In this document: positions 4,783 to 9,086 of the stretch, in pieces | Layout of the letters: each line of letters opens with the position of its first letter | How positions within the stretch are numbered: the stretch's first letter is position 1 | Assembly (NCBI GenBank): GCA_030613915.1 | Contig: JAUWKY010000060.1 | Coordinates: forward strand, 1-9,086 | From: Syntrophobacterales bacterium | GTDB lineage: Bacteria > Desulfobacterota > Syntrophobacteria > BM002 | Reading direction: 5' to 3' | Length of the DNA stretch: 9,086 bases | Notes under the pieces: model-generated | What the model was told of the DNA's origin: nothing | Database searches by the model: none | The model's input: the letters and a program-made list of their open reading frames with translations, nothing else | Program-made: the position numbers and the translations under genes

Positions 4783-5913
4783 ATGAAAAATCTTTTTGGA
4801 AAGTTGGTTGTTGCTACAGTCGTCGGCATGTTTATGATTGTTGCTATGGCCGGGATGGGCCTTGCCGCCGACACGATCAAGCTGGGTGTTGCCGGACCGC
4901 ATAGCGGCGATCTCGCCTCTTATGGAATCCCGACCGTAAAAGCAGCCGAGCTTGTGGTCAAGGAAGTCAATGCAAAGGGCGGAGTGCTTGGCAAAAAGGT
5001 TGAGTTGCTCGTAGAAGACGATGTCTGCAAACCTGAGGTGGCCACCAACACGGCGACCAAACTGCTATCGGATAAGGTAGACGTGGTTTTGGGTCACATT
5101 TGCAGCGGTGCCACTAGAGCGGCCATGGGTATCTATAAAGATTCGAAGATAATCGCCATGTCACCCTCGGCCACCAACCCCGCCCTGACGCAAAGCGGTG
5201 ATTATCCAAACTTCTACCGCACCATTGCATCAGACGATGCCCAGGCCAAGCTTGAAGTTGATTTCGCCCTCGACGTTTTGAAGTTGAAGAAAATAGCCGT
5301 GCTTCATGACAAAGGCGACTATGGCAAAGGGTTGGCCGAGTTCGTCAAGAGCTTTCTGGAGAAATCCCCTCAGGCAAAGGTTGTATTGTACGAAGGAATT
5401 ACCCCAGGTGCCGTTGATTATTCCGCAATTGTTCAGAAAATTAAACGCTCGAGAGCCGAAGCGGTCATATTTGGCGGCTATCACCCGGAAGCATCCAAGA
5501 TTGTCAGCCAGATGCGCAAAAAGAGGATGAAAACCATCTTCATTTCCGATGACGGCGTAAAGGATGACACCTTTATCAAGGTTGCCCGAAAGTATGCTGA
5601 GGGAGTTTATGCCACCGGGCCCAAAGATGTGTCCAAGAATCCCATGGCGATTGCTGCTACTGAGGCACACAAGAAGGCATACGGCAAAGATCCCGGGGCA
5701 TTCTTCCTCAACGCCTATGCAGCTACGCTGGCTCTTCTCAATGGAATTGAAAAGGCCGGTTCAACAGACTACAATGCGGTGGAAAAGGCACTGAGAACCC
5801 AATTTGTTGAGACACCGCTTGGAAAAATCCGTTTTGACGAGAGAGGAGATGCCGTTGGTGTCGGGTTCTCCATGTATCAGGTACAAAACGGAGTATTCGT
5901 TGAGATGAAATAG
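4783..5913 (+). CDS. livK: LivK-like branched-chain amino acid binding protein, 376 aa
   Basis: This periplasmic receptor should deliver leucine, isoleucine, valine or a related ligand to the LivHMGF importer encoded next. The ATG at 4783 is well supported by GAGGAGG (4768-4774) eight bases upstream; the frame stays open further up but without a start of similar quality. The signal peptide is residues 1-28, with a basic start, a hydrophobic core and a cut near GLA-AD. The binding fold shows IKLGVAGPHSGDLASYG (32-48), the LivJ/LivK cysteine pair C82 and C107, Ser108 directly after the second cysteine, the ligand loop SPSATNP (127-133) and HDKGDYGKG with the conserved tyrosine. The LivJ pocket tryptophan is replaced by tyrosine and the ammonium-binding glutamate appears to be aspartate (ISDDGV), so the ligand may not be a plain branched-chain amino acid. 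A strong terminator separates it from livH, as suits a receptor needed in excess over its permease. Confidence 0.85.
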   Translation: MKNLFGKLVVATVVGMFMIVAMAGMGLAADTIKLGVAGPHSGDLASYGIPTVKAAELVVKEVNAKGGVLGKKVELLVEDDVCKPEVATNTATKLLSDKVDVVLGHICSGATRAAMGIYKDSKIIAMSPSATNPALTQSGDYPNFYRTIASDDAQAKLEVDFALDVLKLKKIAVLHDKGDYGKGLAEFVKSFLEKSPQAKVVLYEGITPGAVDYSAIVQKIKRSRAEAVIFGGYHPEASKIVSQMRKKRMKTIFISDDGVKDDTFIKVARKYAEGVYATGPKDVSKNPMAIAATEAHKKAYGKDPGAFFLNAYAATLALLNGIEKAGSTDYNAVEKALRTQFVETPLGKIRFDERGDAVGVGFSMYQVQNGVFVEMK

Positions 5914-6116
5914 CATATTGAGCTGCTTGCTGGACTCCAGATCTCAGTCTAGGGCCAGGCACGATAAAGAGAAAAGCTTCTGATTACTGAGACGTCTTTC
6001 AGCTTTGACCAATTTATCCCCGACTCGCAATACTCTTATCAAGCCTGCCTTGGAAGTCCCCGACCACGGGCGCGAGATGGAACTTTTCAAGGGACGGTAT
6101 TGATCGACTGTTTCTT
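5914..6116 (+). promoter_or_regulatory. Leader-like gap between livK and livH, with possible promoter and antiterminator
   Basis: No gene is supported in these 203 bases. TTGACC (6005-6010) and AATACT (6029-6034) form a moderate promoter candidate with an 18-nt spacer; transcription would begin near 6041. CAAGCCTGCC (6040-6049) is an exact copy of 6132-6141 in the terminator's loop and 3' arm, so AGCCTGCC (6042-6049) could pair with the terminator's 5' arm (6122-6129, one wobble). Between them CCCG (6059-6062) and CGGG (6067-6070) form a small hairpin. A tiny reading frame, MELFKGRY, spans 6077-6103. It has no run of leucine, isoleucine or valine codons. No known riboswitch class is recognised. 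Confidence 0.35.
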
Positions 6117-6152
6117 CAGGGGGTAGGCTGCCAAGCCTGCCCCCTGTTTTTT
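6117..6152 (+). terminator. Strong intrinsic (rho-independent) terminator between livK and livH
   Basis: A 13-bp stem pairs 6117-6129 with 6134-6146, uninterrupted apart from one T-G wobble (6124/6139), and includes five consecutive G-C pairs. The loop is GCCA and six T residues follow (6147-6152). It lies 203 bases after livK and 73 before livH, so it either ends the livK transcript late or attenuates transcription entering livHMG. TACAAT (6193-6198) just after it resembles a -10 box but has no matching -35 box. Confidence 0.93.
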
Positions 6153-6225
6153 CAACCCCGCCACCTCTGGAAACGAAATTTAAAAGGTCACCTACAATAA
6201 TTTCAAGGAGCCTCAGTAGCTTACC

Positions 6226-7128
6226 ATGGAATATTTCCTTGAACTATTTCTCGGAGGGATGACCCGAGGGAGTATCTACGCCCTCATAGCCCTCGGCTAC
6301 ACCATGGTTTATGGCATTATCGGGCTGATCAACTTTGCCCATGGTGAGATTTACATGATTGGAGCATTTACCGCTCTGATCATTGCCAGCGTTCTTAATA
6401 TGCTGGGCTGGAATCTAATGGCAATCCTGGTGATAGCGTCGGCTGGAGCGGTAATTTACTCATCTGCATATGGTTATACCGTTGAGAAACTGGCATATAA
6501 ACCCCTGCGCCGGGCTCCGCGTCTTTCTGCTCTTATCAGCGCCATCGGCATGTCGTTTTTTCTACAGAATTATGTGCTTTTGGCTCAGACTTCGGACTTT
6601 CTGCCTTTTCCGAGTCTAATTCCGGATTTTGAATTTTGGGAACCCTATGCCCATATCATCAGTTCCCAGGAGATTGCTATCATTATCACCACGGCAATTG
6701 TCATGATTCTACTGACCTTTCTGATCAAGTTCACCAGGATTGGCAAAGCCATGCGGGCGACCGCCCAGGACAGGGATATGGCGATGCTGGTGGGTATTGA
6801 TGTGGATCGGGTCATCTCCGTCACCTTTATCGTTGGCTCTGCAACGGCCGCCTTGGGTGGTGTTCTCATTGCCTCCCACATCGGTCAGATAAATTTCTAC
6901 ATCGGCTTTATCGCTGGAATAAAGGCCTTTGTCGCCGCAGTGCTTGGCGGCATCGGCAGCATTCCAGGTGCTGTCCTGGGAAGCCTTGTGCTCGGCTGGA
7001 CTGAAAGTTTCTTTACCGGTTATATCTCGAGCGACTATGAGGACGTTTTCGCTTTCTTGTTTCTGGTGTTTATCCTTATATTCAGGCCGGCAGGAATTCT
7101 TGGGCGCTCCGAATCGGAAAAAGTATAG
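6226..7128 (+). CDS. livH: Branched-chain amino acid ABC transporter permease LivH, 300 aa
   Basis: LivH is one of two inner-membrane permease subunits that form the channel of the Liv importer. The protein has the usual length and begins with the family pattern, including GSIYALIALGYTMVYG and IIGLINFAHGE (to residue 41). About eight hydrophobic segments follow. The cytoplasmic coupling loop that meets the ATPase spans roughly 172-192 (IGKAMRATAQDRDMAMLVGI). The C-terminal half shows GSATAALGGVL (204-214) and VLGGIGSIPGAVLGS (239-253), ending in FRPAGILGR. The ATG at 6226 matches the family start, and an in-frame TAG at 6217 rules out an earlier one. The nearest Shine-Dalgarno, AAGGAG at 6205-6210, is 15 bases away, which is unusually far and may lower translation. 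It follows the terminator at 6117-6152 and leads into livM after an 89-bp gap. Confidence 0.96.
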   Translation: MEYFLELFLGGMTRGSIYALIALGYTMVYGIIGLINFAHGEIYMIGAFTALIIASVLNMLGWNLMAILVIASAGAVIYSSAYGYTVEKLAYKPLRRAPRLSALISAIGMSFFLQNYVLLAQTSDFLPFPSLIPDFEFWEPYAHIISSQEIAIIITTAIVMILLTFLIKFTRIGKAMRATAQDRDMAMLVGIDVDRVISVTFIVGSATAALGGVLIASHIGQINFYIGFIAGIKAFVAAVLGGIGSIPGAVLGSLVLGWTESFFTGYISSDYEDVFAFLFLVFILIFRPAGILGRSESEKV

Positions 7129-7143
7129 GATGAAGAATAATTC

Positions 7144-7201
7144 GATATTGGTTGGTTATAGAGATCCGGGCACGACGATTAACCAATAGCCAATAACGAT
7201 T
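7144..7201. repeat. Heptamer repeats forming an inverted repeat in the livH-livM gap
   Basis: TATTGG-TTGGTT (7146-7157) pairs with AACCAA-TAG-CCAATA (7181-7195), giving a 12-bp stem with a 3-nt bulge and a 23-nt loop. The right arm reads in sevens as GACGATT, AACCAAT, AGCCAAT and AACGATT (7174-7201), the same period as the repeats before the binding-protein genes. No T-tract follows, so it is not an intrinsic terminator. Inside an operon it could stabilise the upstream mRNA or mark a processing site. Confidence 0.55.
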
Positions 7202-7217
7202 TGTTGGGATTTGAGAA

Positions 7218-8447
7218 TTGATTACTTTTCGAGAAATAAGAAGATCTTTTCTGGTTTCAGCCTGGTTCATGTTTTTGACCTTTCCCATTATGGTCATCCG
7301 GGTCAACACCGTCGAAAACGTGATTGAGTGGCGCTGGCTAAATTTACTGATTGTTGGGCTCTGCACTTTTTTTCTCAGCTTTGCCTGGCGTTATTTCATA
7401 AAGCAACAGGAAGCCGGCAAAAAAAAGGTTGAGGCGGGTGAGAGCGATAAAATAGCCCTCAGTCGAAGGATTTTTGCCGAGCCGAAGTTTTACCTGCCGG
7501 CACTGATTGGGATTTCAGTGTTCGCGCTGGTGTTTCCCTTCATCTTCTCCATGTATCAGGCCAATATCATGATAACCGGCCTCATTTATGTCATGCTCGG
7601 TCTGGGACTTAACATCGTCGTTGGACTTGCCGGCCTGCTCGATCTGGGGTATGTGGCCTTTTATGCTGTGGGAGCTTACTCCTATGCGCTCCTGAACCAC
7701 CATTTCGGCATTGGTTTCTGGGCCGCGCTTCCCATCGGCGCCGGCATAGGTACGCTTTTCGGAGTACTTCTGGGCTTCCCTGTGCTTCGTTTGCGGGGGG
7801 ACTACCTGGCTATCGTAACCCTCGGCTTTGGTGAAATCATAAGGCTCATTTTGGAAAACTGGAATGAATTTTCTTTCGGACCCAGCGGCATCGCAAATAT
7901 CCCCCGCCCCTCGTTTTTCGGCATGCAACTATCTCTGCAAGATGCAACCATATATATGTATTACCTCATGATCCTTCTCGTGTTGTTTACCATTTTTGTG
8001 GTGAATCGTTTGCAGAACTCCAGAATCGGCAGAGCCTGGATTGCCTTGCGGGAAGATGAGGTTGCCTGTGAGGCCATGGGAGTTGACAGAAGAAAGACGA
8101 AGCTGACTGCATTCGCCCTGGGCGCAACCTGGGCAGGCATGGCAGGTGTCATCTTCGCGGCCAAGACCACCTTTATCAATCCGGCAAGTTTCACCATCTG
8201 GGAATCGATTATCATCCTCTGCATTGTGGTGCTGGGTGGGATGGGATCCATCATTGGGGTTATTGTCGGGGCACTTATTCTGATCCTGCTGCCGGAATAT
8301 CTCAGGGCGTTCTCTGAATACCGGATGCTGATTTTCGGGGCTATGCTGGTGCTCATGATGGTCTTTCGTCCCGGCGGGATCATCAGCGATGTCCGGCGAA
8401 CATACAAGTTTGAAGGTGGGCAAACCAACAACGGAAAGAATCAGTAA
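7218..8447 (+). CDS. livM: Branched-chain amino acid ABC transporter permease LivM, 409 aa
   Basis: LivM is the second inner-membrane permease of the Liv importer and pairs with LivH. The start is a TTG at 7218, with only a weak GGGA eight bases upstream; no ATG is available without losing the first membrane segment (M18 is next). As in long LivM proteins, there is an N-terminal extension with two membrane segments (about 11-27 and 40-60) and a lysine/glutamate-rich linker (62-90). The conserved core follows: GLNIVVGLAGLLDLGYVAF (130-148), RLRGDYLAIVTLGFGEIIR (191-209), and the ATPase-coupling loop IGRAWIALREDEVACEAMGV (270-289). The end has VVLGGMGSIIGVIVGA (337-352) and VFRPGGII (382-389). 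livG begins four bases after its stop codon, so the two should be cotranscribed and probably translationally coupled. Confidence 0.95.
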   Translation: MITFREIRRSFLVSAWFMFLTFPIMVIRVNTVENVIEWRWLNLLIVGLCTFFLSFAWRYFIKQQEAGKKKVEAGESDKIALSRRIFAEPKFYLPALIGISVFALVFPFIFSMYQANIMITGLIYVMLGLGLNIVVGLAGLLDLGYVAFYAVGAYSYALLNHHFGIGFWAALPIGAGIGTLFGVLLGFPVLRLRGDYLAIVTLGFGEIIRLILENWNEFSFGPSGIANIPRPSFFGMQLSLQDATIYMYYLMILLVLFTIFVVNRLQNSRIGRAWIALREDEVACEAMGVDRRKTKLTAFALGATWAGMAGVIFAAKTTFINPASFTIWESIIILCIVVLGGMGSIIGVIVGALILILLPEYLRAFSEYRMLIFGAMLVLMMVFRPGGIISDVRRTYKFEGGQTNNGKNQ

Positions 8448-8451
8448 GGAA

Positions 8452-9086
8452 ATGGTACCTATACTGGAAGTTAAAGGTTTGAGTATGGATTTTGGCGGTC
8501 TGCGGGCGCTGGATCAGCTGGATCTGGATGTCAAGGAAGGGGAAATCGTCGCCCTTATCGGTCCCAATGGTGCGGGAAAAACCACATTCTTTAACTGCAT
8601 AACCGGAATTCATCCTCCCACTGAGGGTGACATGCTGATTTCGCCCACTGGAGAAAAAAAGCAGGAACGTGTAAACGGTCTGAAACCCAATCACGTGACC
8701 GAACGGGGCCTGGCCCGGACATTTCAGAATATCCGCTTGTTTCCCAATATGACGGTTCTGGAAAATGTTATGATCGGCCGCCACTGCCGCATGTCTTCAG
8801 GGATTCTGGGTGCCATTTTCCGGAGCCGAAGTACGGTCAGAGAAGAAAATGAAGTGGTGCGGGACAGCTACGTCATCCTCGAAAAGATCGGCCTTGCCGG
8901 CTTTGTCAATGAGTTTGCCATGAATCTTCCTTACGGGGCGCAGCGACGTCTTGAAATCGCTAGGGCCATGGCGACAGAGCCGTTCTTACTCCTCCTTGAT
9001 GAACCGGCCGCTGGCATGAACCTTCAGGAAACAAAAGAGCTTGACGACCTGATCATATGGATCCGTGACAATGAGAAGATTTCCAT
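8452..9086 (+). CDS. livG: Branched-chain amino acid ABC transporter ATP-binding protein LivG, 3' end outside window
   Basis: LivG is one of two cytoplasmic ATPases that power the Liv importer. The visible 211 residues start at ATG 8452 and run off the window without a stop; LivG is normally about 255 residues. Walker A is GPNGAGKTT (37-45), the Q-loop is TFQNIRLFPNMTVLENV (Q92), the ABC signature region is LPYGAQRRLEIARA (159-172), and Walker B is FLLLLDEPAAGMN (D183, E184). The switch histidine lies beyond the window. The signature has LPYGAQ where LSYGQQ is more usual, which should be tolerated. The LivG-type insertion between the Q-loop and signature (about 110-150) is present. AAGGA (8446-8450) is too close to the start to act as a normal Shine-Dalgarno and GGAAAG (8433-8438) is 13 bases away, so coupling to livM translation is likely. 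livF should follow. Confidence 0.96.
   Translation, partial: MVPILEVKGLSMDFGGLRALDQLDLDVKEGEIVALIGPNGAGKTTFFNCITGIHPPTEGDMLISPTGEKKQERVNGLKPNHVTERGLARTFQNIRLFPNMTVLENVMIGRHCRMSSGILGAIFRSRSTVREENEVVRDSYVILEKIGLAGFVNEFAMNLPYGAQRRLEIARAMATEPFLLLLDEPAAGMNLQETKELDDLIIWIRDNEKIS

Noticed and set aside
7515..8431. Long minus-strand open frames across livM
   Set aside because: They are antisense shadows of a clearly coding membrane protein; their translations look like low-quality His/Gln/Asp-rich strings without family motifs or ribosome sites.
1..9086. tRNA or rRNA genes
   Set aside because: I saw no cloverleaf with a T-arm GGTTCGAATCC-like motif and acceptor pairing, and no rRNA-like segment.

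Overview
The window looks like a piece of a Gram-negative bacterial chromosome, most plausibly a sulfate-reducer-type deltaproteobacterium (Desulfobacterota). This placement is an inference. It rests on the periplasmic-binding-protein and Liv transporter gene set, the signal-peptide and lipobox export signals, and intergenic DNA filled with degenerate 7-bp and 8-bp tandem repeats. No rRNA or other marker gene fixes the taxon. All convincing genes lie on the + strand.

Left part (1-1652): the last codons of a gene whose C-terminus resembles alpha-glucan (glycogen) phosphorylase end at 77. Immediately after comes an IS110/IS1111-type insertion sequence. It carries a complete DEDD/serine recombinase (GTG start at 201, stop at 1457). 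Upstream of the recombinase is an 8-bp inverted repeat that would fold over its ribosome binding site in read-through transcripts. Downstream (about 1464-1617) is a run of strong stem-loops that is a good candidate for the element's bridge RNA. The exact IS ends could not be fixed.

Middle part (1653-5913): three successive type-I periplasmic binding-protein genes of the branched-chain-amino-acid family (Peripla_BP_6) follow. They are a lipoprotein (1833-3020), a secreted protein lacking the LivJ/LivK cysteine pair (3485-4654), and a LivK-like protein (4783-5913). The third has its own near-consensus sigma-70 promoter and a strong Shine-Dalgarno. The gaps before the first two are made largely of heptamer repeats, and an octamer repeat runs into the signal-peptide coding region of the first.

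Right part (5914-9086): a 312-bp gap holds a very strong intrinsic terminator (6117-6152). An exact 10-base copy of part of its 3' arm lies about 90 bases upstream, which suggests a possible attenuator. After it come livH (permease), livM (permease) and the 5' two-thirds or more of livG (ATPase), tightly spaced; livF would be expected just beyond the window. Together livK-livHMG(F) make an ABC importer for branched-chain amino acids or related ligands. The two extra binding proteins may feed the same permease with other ligands or act as sensors.

Nothing here is clearly an entirely new system. The items most worth following are the candidate bridge RNA, the heptamer repeat families, the candidate attenuator, and the diverged lipoprotein binding protein.
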